Positions 53,785-63,751 of a stretch of 64,000 nucleotides of DNA are shown here, piece by piece. The stretch is from Muribaculaceae bacterium. GTDB lineage: Bacteria; Bacteroidota; Bacteroidia; Bacteroidales; Muribaculaceae. Position numbers and translations under genes: made by a program. Where the stretch lies: the NCBI GenBank assembly GCA_016292745.1, contig JAEDFO010000001.1, positions 1 to 64,000 on the forward strand, read 5' to 3'. Position 1 is the stretch's first letter. Every line of letters starts with the position of its first letter. The notes below the pieces were generated by a model. The model did no database searches, was not told the DNA's origin, and worked only from the letters and a program-made list of their open reading frames with translations.

Positions 53785-55913
53785 AAGCCTTTAAGGGATA
53801 ATGATATACGTTTTCGAGATTCATCTACCGATATCACCTTAACTTGAAGGTGCTGATTTATGCGAAGGACATCGTTTGGAGATGATATATAATTGTCCGA
53901 CATTTCAGAAATATGTATAAGCCCGTTTTCTTTGATGCCAATGTCGACAAAAGCACCGAATTGTGTAATGTTAGTAACAATTCCATTAACCACCATTCCC
54001 TCTTTCAAGTCGCTTAGACTATTTATCCGTTCATCGAATGCAAAGGTATCGGTCTTGTGGCGAGGGTCGATACCACGGCAACCTATTTCGTTGATTATTG
54101 ACTGGAGGGTGGTGAGCCCATGCTCGGCGGATACATATTTGTTCAAATCAATGCTTTCACGTTTTGAAGTGTCGTTGACAAAATCGTTCAATGAACAATT
54201 ACAATCCTTTGCCATTTGCTTCACAATGGGATAACTTTCAGGGTGAACAAAGGTTGAATCGAGCGGATTGTCTCCATCGATAATTCGCAGGAATCCGGAA
54301 GCTTGCTGGAATGCTTTTGGCCCAAGACGGTCTACCTTCAACAATTCTGAACGATTACGGAACGAGCCGTGTTCCTGACGATATTTTACTATGTTTCCGG
54401 CCAAAGAGGGTCCCAGCCCCGACACATATCCGAGAAGTTCTTTGGATGCTGTGTTTACGTTCACGCCAACAGTGTTCACACAACTCTCAACTGTGAAATT
54501 GAGAGATTGCTGCAATTTGTTCTGGTCAACATCGTATTGATATTGTCCTACTCCTATCGATTTAGGATCGATTTTAACCAATTCAGCAAGCGGGTCGATT
54601 AATCTGCGACCAATCGAGACCGCTCCACGAACGGTAACATCTTTATCTGGGAATTCTTCGCGCGCCAACTTCGATGCTGAATATATTGAAGCTCCATCTT
54701 CGCTTACAACAAATATTTGCATGTTGGCACCATATCTAAGCGATTGGAAGAATTTCTCGGTTTCACGGCTAGCTGTGCCGTTGCCAATGGCTATTGCATC
54801 AATTTTGTATGATTCAATAATGGTAGAGATTTTCTTAGCGGCACCTCTGAAATCAGATTTTGGCTGATTTGGGTAGATTACATCGTTGTGAAGCAGTTTG
54901 CCGTTCTCGTCAAGGCATACTATTTTGCATCCAGTTCGAAAGCCAGGGTCAACACCGAGCACCCGCTTCTCACCCAAGGGCGCTTGCATAAGAAGTTGCC
55001 GCAAGTTAGATGAGAATACTTCAATTGCCGATTCATCGGCTATATCTTTTGATATACGTGCAAACTCATTCTCAATCGATGGCTTTATAAGTCGTTTATA
55101 AGCTTCTTTTATAGCTCTTGATATCAGTTCTGAAGAAGCAGATTGTCTCTTGAGAATTATTCTTGATATTTTTTCGATTGCTGTATCGGCATCAACATCT
55201 ATCGATACCTTCATCAGCCCTTCGCGCTCGGCTCTACGTATGGCTAGAATCCGATGCGACGATGCTCGCGATAGTTTCTCGGCATAGTCGAAATAGTTTG
55301 AATATTTTGCGGCTTCATCTCTTTTCGACTCTACTACCTTGCTTCTTATCGTAGCATAACGTTGAAATTCGGTTCTGACAGTTCTCCGAACTGTCTGATT
55401 CTCGGAAATCCATTCAGATATTATGTCCAAAGCACCATCTATAGCAGAGTCGCCCGATAAGTTTTTGCTCTTAATGCAATTTGATGCATAACGCTGTATT
55501 TCAGCGATATCGTACTTTTGACAGAAAATGATTTTAGCCAATGGCTCCAGCCCGTTTTCTCGAGCAATTTCTGCCTTTGTGCGTCGCTTCTGTTTATACG
55601 GCAAATATATGTCTTCCAGAGTGTCAGAATCCCAGCACGATGTAATTTGATTGAGCAATTCATCGGTGAGTTTCTCCTGTTTGGTTAGAGTTTCAATTAT
55701 ATACTTTTTTCGCTCAACGATTTCCTTGAATTTATTGTATTGTGTTTGGATATCCAGAATAGCTAATTCATCGAGATTGTTTGTGGCTTCTTTACGATAT
55801 CTGCTAATAAATGGGATAGTAGCTCCATCATTGAGCATGGCAACAACTTTCTCTACAATTTGCTGGCTAATGCCCAGATTATCGCTAATCAATTTATATA
55901 CTTTATCATCCAT
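53781..55913 (-). CDS. tex: Tex-like RNA-binding transcriptional accessory protein
   Basis: A 710-residue Tex/Spt6-core homologue that binds RNA and associates with transcription. The order is an N-terminal helical part (ISQQIVEKVVAMLNDGATIP, then FISRYRKEATNNLDEL), a YqgF/RNase H-like domain (VLGVDPGFRTGCKIVCLDE), helix-hairpin-helix repeats (ELLGYVSGLGPSLAGNIV), and a C-terminal S1 domain (GMVVNGIVTNITQFGAFVDI). All signatures and the usual length are present. It directly abuts the phosphoesterase gene. Confidence 0.96.
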   Translation of the reverse strand: MDDKVYKLISDNLGISQQIVEKVVAMLNDGATIPFISRYRKEATNNLDELAILDIQTQYNKFKEIVERKKYIIETLTKQEKLTDELLNQITSCWDSDTLEDIYLPYKQKRRTKAEIARENGLEPLAKIIFCQKYDIAEIQRYASNCIKSKNLSGDSAIDGALDIISEWISENQTVRRTVRTEFQRYATIRSKVVESKRDEAAKYSNYFDYAEKLSRASSHRILAIRRAEREGLMKVSIDVDADTAIEKISRIILKRQSASSELISRAIKEAYKRLIKPSIENEFARISKDIADESAIEVFSSNLRQLLMQAPLGEKRVLGVDPGFRTGCKIVCLDENGKLLHNDVIYPNQPKSDFRGAAKKISTIIESYKIDAIAIGNGTASRETEKFFQSLRYGANMQIFVVSEDGASIYSASKLAREEFPDKDVTVRGAVSIGRRLIDPLAELVKIDPKSIGVGQYQYDVDQNKLQQSLNFTVESCVNTVGVNVNTASKELLGYVSGLGPSLAGNIVKYRQEHGSFRNRSELLKVDRLGPKAFQQASGFLRIIDGDNPLDSTFVHPESYPIVKQMAKDCNCSLNDFVNDTSKRESIDLNKYVSAEHGLTTLQSIINEIGCRGIDPRHKTDTFAFDERINSLSDLKEGMVVNGIVTNITQFGAFVDIGIKENGLIHISEMSDNYISSPNDVLRINQHLQVKVISVDESRKRISLSLKGL

Positions 55914-57092
55914 CTATTCTTTGCAGTGAAGAGTTATTACTGTGATTTCCGGCTTTACCCCTATGCGTGCCGGTATAGCCACCTCGCCAATGCCGGAGTT
56001 GACATAAAGATACTGTTTCTCTTGGTTTGTATACAATCCGCTCCATCGTGAGTATCGGAATACTGCCGGTGAAATATACTTGCCGAAGATATTGAATGCG
56101 CATTGCATGGCATGAGTGTGCCCCGATAGTGTAAGGGCGATGTTCGTCTTATCAATTATCTCTGCATCCCAATGTGCTGGATTATGCGACAAGAGAATCT
56201 TAAATGTGGAATCATTTAGGTTCGGATACGATGAGCTTAGATCGGCATACATTTTAAATGGCGGGTCACCCCAGTTTTCAACACCAATCAATGCTAATGA
56301 ATCGTTCCCGTTGCGGATAATTGTATGTGAATTGTTCAATATCGTCCAATTCATGCGTTGTTGCATAGATACCAGCGACTCAACATCCAGTTTCTTCATT
56401 CCTTCAGATTCCCAATGCATATAATCGCCATAATCATGATTTCCTAATACCGAGAACACACCATCTGGGCTGCACAATTTCTTCAGGCATTCAGTATATA
56501 CTGCCATTTCATTGCTTTGCCGATTGACAATGTCGCCGGTAAATACTGTTATATTTGCATTTTGGGCATTAATGCTGTCGACCAATTCATCAATAAATGT
56601 TGAGCCGGAAATATATGAACCAAGGTGCAAGTCGGAAAACTGCACGATTTTATAGTTATCGAATGCTTTAGGTAAATTGTCGAACTCAATGTCGATATTA
56701 CTGACATTTATCTGGTAAGGAGTTACAGCGGAACTGTATAGTAGAAGTCCCAATGACGACAATGCTATTATACAAGGTGCAATAAGGCAATTCTTACTTT
56801 TAACGAAGATGCTACAAATAAGTGAAAAGAGTAAAAATAAGAGTTTGGCAACATAAATGCTCAGAACAGAAAACAGCATCCACATTATGACCACCAAGCT
56901 ATCGTTGCCAATATCTTTCTTCGGTACAAGTATTGCAAGCAGGAATATGACCCACACTATTACTGAGAAAACACAATATCCTCGTTTAGTAGAGTTCCCA
57001 CATTTGAAATGGACTAATGATTTGTATATTCCAAAATCTATTGCACCGCATACAATCGATGCAACAGCAATCATTATAAGCGGAAGTCTCAT
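55914..57092 (-). CDS. Membrane-anchored metallophosphoesterase
   Basis: A 392-residue protein with four N-terminal membrane segments (about residues 5-145) and a C-terminal calcineurin-like phosphoesterase. The metal motifs are intact: FSDLHLGSY, TGDIVNRQS, VLGNHDYGD, LLSHNPAHWD and LSGHTHAMQ. Relatives act on lipid or nucleotide phosphoesters (YkuE type); the substrate is unknown. Its gene lies end-to-end between the acyltransferase and tex genes. Confidence 0.9.
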   Translation of the reverse strand: MRLPLIMIAVASIVCGAIDFGIYKSLVHFKCGNSTKRGYCVFSVIVWVIFLLAILVPKKDIGNDSLVVIMWMLFSVLSIYVAKLLFLLFSLICSIFVKSKNCLIAPCIIALSSLGLLLYSSAVTPYQINVSNIDIEFDNLPKAFDNYKIVQFSDLHLGSYISGSTFIDELVDSINAQNANITVFTGDIVNRQSNEMAVYTECLKKLCSPDGVFSVLGNHDYGDYMHWESEGMKKLDVESLVSMQQRMNWTILNNSHTIIRNGNDSLALIGVENWGDPPFKMYADLSSSYPNLNDSTFKILLSHNPAHWDAEIIDKTNIALTLSGHTHAMQCAFNIFGKYISPAVFRYSRWSGLYTNQEKQYLYVNSGIGEVAIPARIGVKPEITVITLHCKE

Positions 57093-58286
57093 TTATTCTT
57101 TGCTTAATGCATCAAGATAATTGTGCAATGGATTTGAATACATAAGAAGAATCATCTTATGCATATATGCATTATCTTCAGCAGAGATATTTTCGAGGTC
57201 GACTTTTTTCAATTGATTGCAAAGATATGTTTCAAACCCTTTGTATTCTTCATCAGTGTATTTGTCGGCAAATTTGTTTGAACTGTGCAGCATATCGTAT
57301 GCAATGTAGTTGCACGGATAGAATTTATAGTTGAGATGAATTGAACGGTCGATGGCTTGACGTACATAGTTAAGCACATCCACTTTGTTTGTCCTATCGA
57401 TATCGGCGTTTAGCAATGTTTCGTTAAGAGGTTTTGCTATGGCTATATGCACTCTGCCTTTGTTGTGAAGGATACCCGTCTCCATGCTGAACAAGTCATC
57501 ACGCTCCGATTTGCGGTATTGGGGGTCTTTTTGTTTGAGTAGATACTCTTTTGCTTTAAGATAATCGTTTGGGTCGTATTCGTAACTTAACGATACTGGA
57601 CAAAGATTTATCTCTGTAAGGTGTGCAAGTACATCGCCTTCTCCGGCTAGTGACAGCATCTTAATCAGTGATTCTTGTGTAAGGTCGTTGCTGTCCTTTG
57701 CTCGGCCCTCTCGCTGTGCAATCCATACCGATTCGTGCTTTTCCTTAATTGTAAAATGTATATACCCTGACAATTGAATGGCAGCCTCCAAAGCCTCGCG
57801 GAATCCTACATTGCGTTTAACGATAAAACTTTTATTTAGTTTTACAAGAGTTTCAATCCAGCTGTGAATCAGAAGGTTACTGCCAATTGCAACTTCGGTA
57901 GTAAAAAGTCCATTCTTAAGCAACGATAGGTTTAGAAACGAAGCATCGAGAACGATGTCGCGGTGATTGCTGATAAATGTATATGATTTCGATGCATCAA
58001 GATATTCTGTACCCGAAGAAGTGATGCCCTTTGTGGTCTTTTGCTCAAGCATCAACAAGAAAGGAGCCATGATTTTGCGATGAAAATCATCTTTGTTGGT
58101 AATTGAGAGAAGTTCAGCCTTGAACTGTGCCATGTCGATGTCGGGAAGTACATATTTCACGGCATGTTCGAAAAGAGGCTCGTCAACAAGGGTTTTCATG
58201 TTGGCATTAAAATCCTTGTCATCGATGGGCTTTATGTCGGCATATTCGTCAGGTGTTATAATATCTTTGATTTTTTTTGAATTCAT
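57093..58286 (-). CDS. Glycerolipid acyltransferase (PlsC-like)
   Basis: A 397-residue acyltransferase of the family that makes phosphatidic acid, in a long form common in Bacteroidetes. The acceptor motif is NHRDIVLD (one residue longer than the HX4D spacing) around residue 119, and IAQREGRAKDSND stands where PlsC has FPEGTRS. The start at 58286 or 58292 is preferred because the upstream extension to 58343 would overlap rluD. It lies 25 bases after rluD. A PASTA-rluD-acyltransferase-tex order is common in the group. Confidence 0.85.
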   Translation of the reverse strand: MNSKKIKDIITPDEYADIKPIDDKDFNANMKTLVDEPLFEHAVKYVLPDIDMAQFKAELLSITNKDDFHRKIMAPFLLMLEQKTTKGITSSGTEYLDASKSYTFISNHRDIVLDASFLNLSLLKNGLFTTEVAIGSNLLIHSWIETLVKLNKSFIVKRNVGFREALEAAIQLSGYIHFTIKEKHESVWIAQREGRAKDSNDLTQESLIKMLSLAGEGDVLAHLTEINLCPVSLSYEYDPNDYLKAKEYLLKQKDPQYRKSERDDLFSMETGILHNKGRVHIAIAKPLNETLLNADIDRTNKVDVLNYVRQAIDRSIHLNYKFYPCNYIAYDMLHSSNKFADKYTDEEYKGFETYLCNQLKKVDLENISAEDNAYMHKMILLMYSNPLHNYLDALSKE

Positions 58287-58311
58287 AATCATGTAATGTT
58301 TAGTTAACCTA

Positions 58312-59361
58312 TTAATTTGTCGCAAAAGCGCGCCATTTCTCAATTAGCTTTGTCATGTCATCGGGAATTTCAGAATCGAAACTCATATATTCACGAGTTT
58401 TAGGGTGAATGAAACCCAGCGTCTTGGCATGAAGTGCTTGGCGTGGACAAATCAAGAAACAATTATTAATGAATTGATTATATTTTGCGGATGTATTACC
58501 TCTCAATATTTTGTCGCCGCCATAGCGAGCATCGTTAAAGAGAGGGTGTCCTATATATTTCATATGAACACGAATCTGGTGGGTTCTGCCTGTTTCCAAT
58601 TGACAGCGAACGAGAGCCACGTGCGACAGATTCTCGAGTACCTCATAGTTGGTTACGGCATGTTTGCCATCTTCGCCATCAGGGAATACAGTCATCTGCA
58701 AGCGGTCTTTGGGATTTCTTCCAATATTGGCATCAACTCGTCCGCTTGTTTCATTGAATGTTCCCCACAACAGTGCTATGTATTGACGAGTGGTGGTTTT
58801 GTTAAAGAACTGCTTTCCCAAAGCAGTCTTTGCATCAGGGGTTTTGGCGATAACCAATAGCCCTGATGTGTCTTTGTCAATTCTATGAACGAGACCCATA
58901 CGTGGGTCGCAAACGTCATAATTTGGGTCGTCTTTAAAATAATACGCCAAGGCATTTACGAGCGTACCCGAATAATTTCCGTGCCCTGGATGAACTACAA
59001 GGCCAGCCGGTTTATTAACAACCAGCAATTCTGAGTCCTCGTATACGATATTAAGTGGAATGTCTTCAGGAATAATCTCATTGTCGTAGCGCGGACGGTC
59101 CATTACCACCGAAACCACATCTCCAGGTTTTACTCTATAATTTGATTTTACAGCTTTACCATTGACAATGATGCAGTTTGCCTCTGCTGCTTGTTGGATT
59201 CGGTTACGAGAGGTGCCTTCGATTTTCGACACGAGAAATTTATCTACACGAAGTAGAGTCTGGCCTTTCTCGGCTACAAAGCGGAAATGCTCGTATAGCT
59301 CTTGCCCATCTTCCGAGATGAACATGCTTTCACTTCGTATGTCGTCGACAATCTCGTTCAT
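58312..59361 (-). CDS. rluD: 23S rRNA pseudouridine synthase RluD
   Basis: Converts uridines in helix 69 of 23S rRNA to pseudouridine. The 349-residue protein has an N-terminal S4 RNA-binding domain (LLRVDKFLVSKIEGTSRNRI, about 35-95). The catalytic domain carries GLVHRIDKDTSGLLVIA with the essential Asp and VRCQLETGRTHQIRVH. It is second in the unit, 12 bases after the PASTA gene. Confidence 0.95.
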   Translation of the reverse strand: MNEIVDDIRSESMFISEDGQELYEHFRFVAEKGQTLLRVDKFLVSKIEGTSRNRIQQAAEANCIIVNGKAVKSNYRVKPGDVVSVVMDRPRYDNEIIPEDIPLNIVYEDSELLVVNKPAGLVVHPGHGNYSGTLVNALAYYFKDDPNYDVCDPRMGLVHRIDKDTSGLLVIAKTPDAKTALGKQFFNKTTTRQYIALLWGTFNETSGRVDANIGRNPKDRLQMTVFPDGEDGKHAVTNYEVLENLSHVALVRCQLETGRTHQIRVHMKYIGHPLFNDARYGGDKILRGNTSAKYNQFINNCFLICPRQALHAKTLGFIHPKTREYMSFDSEIPDDMTKLIEKWRAFATN

Positions 59362-59373
59362 GTAAAAGCTACA

Positions 59374-60018
59374 TTATTCGATTATGCTGACAACGTCGTC
59401 GTCGAACAGTCCTTCAACGATTTCACCGTCGTCGTTGTTTAATGAGTCTTCTCCATTATATTCATTACCATCACCAACAATTAAAGTGATGCTTGATGAT
59501 GATGGGAATTTGGTGCCTGGCGCTGCATTTGCTCCGTTAACTTTCACATCGATTACAAGTCCTTTGAATGGAGAACTCACTGTTTCGATCTTGATGCTCC
59601 TTGCTCCGAGTTCAACAAGTTTAGCTTGCGCTTGACGTTCTGAAAGGTCTTTAAGGCTGGGAAGAGTAATCAAACGTGGGGAAAAAGCATTTATGCCAAT
59701 GTAAATGGTGCGGTTCGATTTCACTCTTGCTCCTTCTTTTGGACTTTGTTCCACAACAGTGCCTGGCTTGAATGTGTCATTGTAAATCGAATCGGTTATT
59801 TCATACTTAAATCCTTCAGATTTAATTACTTGAATGGCTTCGTTAAGTGGCATCTGCTTTATGTTTGGCACGATCTTGAATTTACCGTGTTCGGTGAAAA
59901 AGTCAAGAAATATGAGGGTGGCATATATCAATGCCATCAATGCCAATAAAATCAATATCAAATTATAAATAATCGGATGTTGATTTGAAAATGACTTTAT
60001 TTTATCTATAGTGCTCAC
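59374..60018 (-). CDS. Membrane-anchored PASTA-domain protein
   Basis: A 214-residue protein with a short cytoplasmic start, one membrane segment (about residues 16-38, YNLILILLALMALIYATL) and two or three periplasmic PASTA repeats. One begins FKIVPNIKQMPLNEAIQVIK with PGTVVEQSPKEG; a second begins LITLPSLKDLSERQAQAKL. PASTA repeats bind peptidoglycan fragments in Gram-positive kinases; no kinase domain is present here. A Glu/Asp-rich tail follows. It is first in the eight-gene unit, with a consensus promoter. Confidence 0.9.
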   Translation of the reverse strand: MSTIDKIKSFSNQHPIIYNLILILLALMALIYATLIFLDFFTEHGKFKIVPNIKQMPLNEAIQVIKSEGFKYEITDSIYNDTFKPGTVVEQSPKEGARVKSNRTIYIGINAFSPRLITLPSLKDLSERQAQAKLVELGARSIKIETVSSPFKGLVIDVKVNGANAAPGTKFPSSSSITLIVGDGNEYNGEDSLNNDDGEIVEGLFDDDVVSIIE

Positions 60019-60040
60019 GATATCTATCCATTATATTTTG

Positions 60041-60070
60041 CAAATTTAATATAATCGTTATCACTTACAA
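60041..60070 (-). promoter_or_regulatory. Promoter of the PASTA-rluD-tex unit
   Basis: On the minus strand TTG, 19 bases, then TAAATTTG, an exact consensus, 22 bases before the PASTA-gene ATG. Confidence 0.75.
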
Positions 60071-60173
60071 AACCAATAAACCATTTTTCACATAATTATA
60101 AATTATGCGTTATCGTTTGAAAATGGCAATGCAGAACTATTAATATCTGAATTACAGAGTATTAATAAACAAA

Positions 60174-60211
60174 AATGCCTTGGTGAAGGTGAAATTCCAC
60201 ACCAAGGCATT
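60174..60211 (-). terminator. Terminator of the bamD-omega unit
   Basis: A 12-bp stem (AATGCCTTGGTG / CACCAAGGCATT) flanked by A5 and T7, so it reads as a strong terminator in either direction. It lies 20 bases past the omega-like stop. Confidence 0.88.
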
Positions 60212-60231
60212 TTTTTAGATGATAATGATGA

Positions 60232-60567
60232 TTAATCGAGATTTTCCTTCTCCTTTAGGGGATTTCGGTAAACGAGCTTGCCATCCTCGTATTCCTGAGC
60301 AGCGATAAGAGTTGGTTTTGGCAATTTTTCGTAATAACGCGAGATTTCTATCTGTTCGCGGTTCTCAGATACCTCTTCAAGATTATCGTTCATCGAAGCA
60401 AATTCCTGAAGTTTCTTTTCAAGCTCTTGTTTCATTTCTACGGCAATCTGGTTGGATCGCTTTGCTATAATGCATACTGTTTCATATACGTTGCCTGTGT
60501 CGGCCGACATCTTAATCATGTCACGTGTAACAGTGTTCAGTGGAGCATTCGTTTTCTTATAATCCAT
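60232..60567 (-). CDS. rpoZ: RNA polymerase omega-like subunit
   Basis: A 111-residue protein of the RpoZ-like family of Bacteroidetes. It contains the omega-type core TGNVYETVCIIAKRSNQIAV, which in other omegas packs against beta-prime, then a helical, charged extension and a C-terminal PTLIAAQEYEDGKLVYRNPL. It follows bamD by 33 bases. Identity rests on this motif and on the usual bamD-omega pairing, so it is a recognised but divergent omega. Confidence 0.85.
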   Translation of the reverse strand: MDYKKTNAPLNTVTRDMIKMSADTGNVYETVCIIAKRSNQIAVEMKQELEKKLQEFASMNDNLEEVSENREQIEISRYYEKLPKPTLIAAQEYEDGKLVYRNPLKEKENLD

Positions 60568-60600
60568 AATATATAACGATTTGAGATTTATACACAGATG

Positions 60601-61401
60601 TTATTCTTTAACGTATCGCTGGGCTATCTTGAAAATGTTGTCGGCCTCTTTGCGATTCTCGCTTTCAGGATAGTCATTGATGAATGAATAGTATTCGTCG
60701 ACAACTTCACGGAAGCGGTCAGCCTTTTTCTCTTCGATACTCTGGGCTGCTTCCTGATATTTTGATTTCAGAACCAACAGTTCCAACGGTTCTTTGTATT
60801 TGCTGTAAGGATAGTCTTTTATGGCATTCTGAGCGACAATGATTGCCGATTGGTAATTGTTGCCAAGATAGTTGCCCAAGTTATAATAAAGCTGGGCATT
60901 CTGAAGTTCTTTCAGAACCAACTTATCCTGCAGTTCAAATATAGCATTCTGAGCGATAGTTACTTTATCGCTTTTAGGAAAATAATCAAGGAAATTCTGA
61001 AGTTCTTCTATAGCCTTGATTGTCATCGATTGGTCAAGCTGAGCCTCAGGTGAATCAAGGTAATATCCATATCCGGCATAGAAGCGGGCAAGTTCAGTGT
61101 ATTGTCCCTTTGGATAGTGGGTATAATATGTCTTGAAATATGTTCCAGAATTGGTGTAATCGTGGTTTTCGTAGTGGCTAAGCCCTAAAAGATATAATGA
61201 CTCTTCGGCTTTTGGCGTGCCCTTAAACACTGTCACCAAATCAGAGAGTATGGTACTGGCCTGAACATATTTCTTCTTCTCAAATGCCTTTTTGGCATAT
61301 TGATACTTGTATTCGTAATCGTTACTCTTCAGTACTTTATTGTATTCACCACACGATGCCAATGCAAGCAATGACAGTGCGATTATGAGATATCGAATCA
61401 T
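60601..61401 (-). CDS. bamD: Outer-membrane assembly lipoprotein BamD
   Basis: A component of the BAM complex that inserts beta-barrel proteins into the outer membrane. The start at 61401 (MIRYLIIALSLLALASCGEY) is chosen because the promoter at 61420-61450 predicts transcription starting near 61413, which rules out an upstream in-frame ATG at 61422. The protein is 266 residues with a lipobox ALASC, followed by TPR-like helical repeats (KAEESLYLLGLSHYENHDY, RFYAGYGYYLDSPEAQLDQ) as in the family. It is first in a unit with the omega gene. Confidence 0.94.
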   Translation of the reverse strand: MIRYLIIALSLLALASCGEYNKVLKSNDYEYKYQYAKKAFEKKKYVQASTILSDLVTVFKGTPKAEESLYLLGLSHYENHDYTNSGTYFKTYYTHYPKGQYTELARFYAGYGYYLDSPEAQLDQSMTIKAIEELQNFLDYFPKSDKVTIAQNAIFELQDKLVLKELQNAQLYYNLGNYLGNNYQSAIIVAQNAIKDYPYSKYKEPLELLVLKSKYQEAAQSIEEKKADRFREVVDEYYSFINDYPESENRKEADNIFKIAQRYVKE

Positions 61402-61419
61402 ATAAATTTTTTTAGACCA

Positions 61420-61450
61420 CAAAATTACGAAATCTTATTTCATTTGTCAA
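61420..61450 (-). promoter_or_regulatory. bamD promoter
   Basis: On the minus strand TTG, 20 bases, then TAATTTTG, an exact consensus, 18 bases before the bamD ATG. Confidence 0.8.
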
Positions 61451-61574
61451 ACTCTTTTCGACGTTTTATAGTTATTTTTATATGGTTTCGTTATCTGTAA
61501 GTCAATTTTCGATAATTTATACAATTTGTTTATTTATTAAAAGCTCTATTTGACCTATTGACCTTTAAAAATCA

Positions 61575-61605
61575 TTCAAATTTAGGAATAAAAGCATTAA
61601 CTTTG
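61575..61605 (+). promoter_or_regulatory. uvrB promoter
   Basis: TTC (in place of TTG), 20 bases, then TAACTTTG, an exact -7 element at 61598-61605. The leader of about 40 bases carries a weak 5-bp hairpin. Confidence 0.65.
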
Positions 61606-61651
61606 CATTAGTTGTCTGCAGCATCGCAGATTTTAAATTGAGATAGGGTTA

Positions 61652-63751
61652 ATGAGTATTTCTTCGTATAACAAATTCAATCTGGTTTCGAAATATGAAC
61701 CGACCGGCGACCAACCACAAGCTATCCAGCAACTTGTTGATGGCGTTAACAGCGATGTGCCGGCACAAACCTTAATGGGTGTAACAGGTTCTGGCAAAAC
61801 GTTTACCATGGCAAACGTGATAAATCAGGTGAATCGCCCTACCCTTGTTTTATCGCATAATAAGACATTAGCGGCTCAGTTGTATTCAGAGTTCAAGACG
61901 TTCTTCCCTGAAAACTCAGTCCATTATTTCGTTTCCTATTACGATTATTTTCAACCTGAAGCTTATATTCCTTCTTCAGATAAATATATTGAGAAGGACC
62001 TAATGATAAATCAAGAAATCGACCGTCTTCGACTTGCAACTACATCGGCCCTGTTGTCGGGACGTCGCGATATTATTGTTGTATCATCGGTTTCGTGTCT
62101 TTATGGCATGGGTAACCCAGATGATTTCGATAAGAATATTATCCACATCAAGGTCGGGACCGATATTGGTCGTAATAAATTTCTCCGCATGCTTGTCGAT
62201 TCGCTATATTCACGCACCGAGCACGCTCTTGAGCGAGGACAGTTCCGTGTAAAAGGTGATACAGTTGACATTGCATTAGCATACGAAGAAATTATGATTC
62301 GTGTGGTGTTCTGGGGCGATGATATAGAAAGCATCCAGAATGTTAGTCCTGACACCGGTGTGGTTATTGAGGAATTCATGGAATTCAAGATTTATCCAGC
62401 AAATATATTTGTAACCACAAAGGAGCGGGCTGCCCTTGCTTTGGCTCAAATAGAATTAGACCTTGGCGAGCAGGTGCAGCAGTTCTACAACGAAGGTCGA
62501 AGCCTTGAAGCCAAACGGCTTCAGGAACGCGTTTCGTATGATATCGAGATGATTCGTGAAGTAGGTTATTGTTCAGGCATTGAGAATTATTCAAGATATT
62601 TCGACGGTCGTAAGTCGGGTGTGCGTCCGTTCTGCTTGCTCGATTATTTCCCGAAGGATTTCCTGACAATCATTGACGAAAGTCATGTTACTATTCCGCA
62701 AATCCGTGCAATGTACGGAGGCGACATGTCACGGAAAATGAATCTTGTTCAATACGGTTTCCGATTGTCGGCTGCAATTGATAATCGTCCGCTAAAATTC
62801 GAGGAATTCGAGAGCCTTACACATCAGGCAATATATGTAAGTGCCACTCCAGCAGACTATGAGCTTGAACGAAGCGAAGGCGTTGTTGTTGAGCAGATTA
62901 TACGTCCAACCGGATTGCTCGACCCTGCCATATCAGTGCGATCGTCGCATGGCCAGATCGATGATTTGCTCGATGAAATACAGACTCGTATCGAAAGGCA
63001 TGAACGAGTGTTGGTAACGGCACTTACAAAGCGTATGGCTGAAGAATTATGTGCTTATCTGCTTAAATTGAATATTAAATGCTCCTATATCCACTCTGAC
63101 GTCGACACCATGGAGCGTATACAGATTCTCGACGATTTGCGTTCCGGAGCGATTGATGTGCTTATCGGCGTCAATCTGTTACGCGAGGGCCTTGATTTGC
63201 CTGAAGTGTCGCTTGTAGCTATTCTTGATGCCGACAAGGAGGGATTCTTGAGGTCTCATAGGTCGTTGACTCAGACAGCAGGTCGCGCAGCACGCAATAT
63301 AAATGGATTGGTGATAATGTATGCCGACAAGATAACCGAGTCGATGCAAAAGACAATTGATGAAACAGAACGTCGTCGCGAACACCAACTGGCATATAAT
63401 GCCCAGCATGGAATTGTCCCGAAGGCCATTATTAAGGAACGTAATCTCATTGTGGGTCAGGAACGTTCGGCAGAGGACAACAGGAACGATATCACCCGAC
63501 GTGCAGATATAGCCAACCATGACTATGCATATTCAATGCAACAACTTTGTACCGATGAATACCAGACGACATCGGGCATAGCCGCCGACCCCGTTATTAA
63601 ATATATGTCGGGTGGAGATTTTGACAAGACAATTGAAATGGTAAAGGCGAAAATGATTGATGCTGCCAAGAAAATGGATTTTGTTGCGGCGGCTCAATAT
63701 CGCGACGAGATGTTAAAACTTGAGGATATTAAGCAGCATGCAAACAGATAA
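61652..63751 (+). CDS. uvrB: Excinuclease ABC subunit B
   Basis: Helicase-like damage-verification subunit of nucleotide excision repair. The 699 residues match the family. Walker A GVTGSGKT lies near the N-terminus, followed by the beta-hairpin region ([20 protein letters not shown]) and helicase motifs including DESHVTIPQ and [10 protein letters not shown]. The C-terminal UVR motif that contacts UvrC ends the protein ([19 protein letters not shown]). It overlaps the following ygiQ-like gene by 14 bases. Confidence 0.98.
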   Translation: MSISSYNKFNLVSKYEPTGDQPQAIQQLVDGVNSDVPAQTLMGVTGSGKTFTMANVINQVNRPTLVLSHNKTLAAQLYSEFKTFFPENSVHYFVSYYDYFQPEAYIPSSDKYIEKDLMINQEIDRLRLATTSALLSGRRDIIVVSSVSCLYGMGNPDDFDKNIIHIKVGTDIGRNKFLRMLVDSLYSRTEHALERGQFRVKGDTVDIALAYEEIMIRVVFWGDDIESIQNVSPDTGVVIEEFMEFKIYPANIFVTTKERAALALAQIELDLGEQVQQFYNEGRSLEAKRLQERVSYDIEMIREVGYCSGIENYSRYFDGRKSGVRPFCLLDYFPKDFLTIIDESHVTIPQIRAMYGGDMSRKMNLVQYGFRLSAAIDNRPLKFEEFESLTHQAIYVSATPADYELERSEGVVVEQIIRPTGLLDPAISVRSSHGQIDDLLDEIQTRIERHERVLVTALTKRMAEELCAYLLKLNIKCSYIHSDVDTMERIQILDDLRSGAIDVLIGVNLLREGLDLPEVSLVAILDADKEGFLRSHRSLTQTAGRAARNINGLVIMYADKITESMQKTIDETERRREHQLAYNAQHGIVPKAIIKERNLIVGQERSAEDNRNDITRRADIANHDYAYSMQQLCTDEYQTTSGIAADPVIKYMSGGDFDKTIEMVKAKMIDAAKKMDFVAAAQYRDEMLKLEDIKQHANR

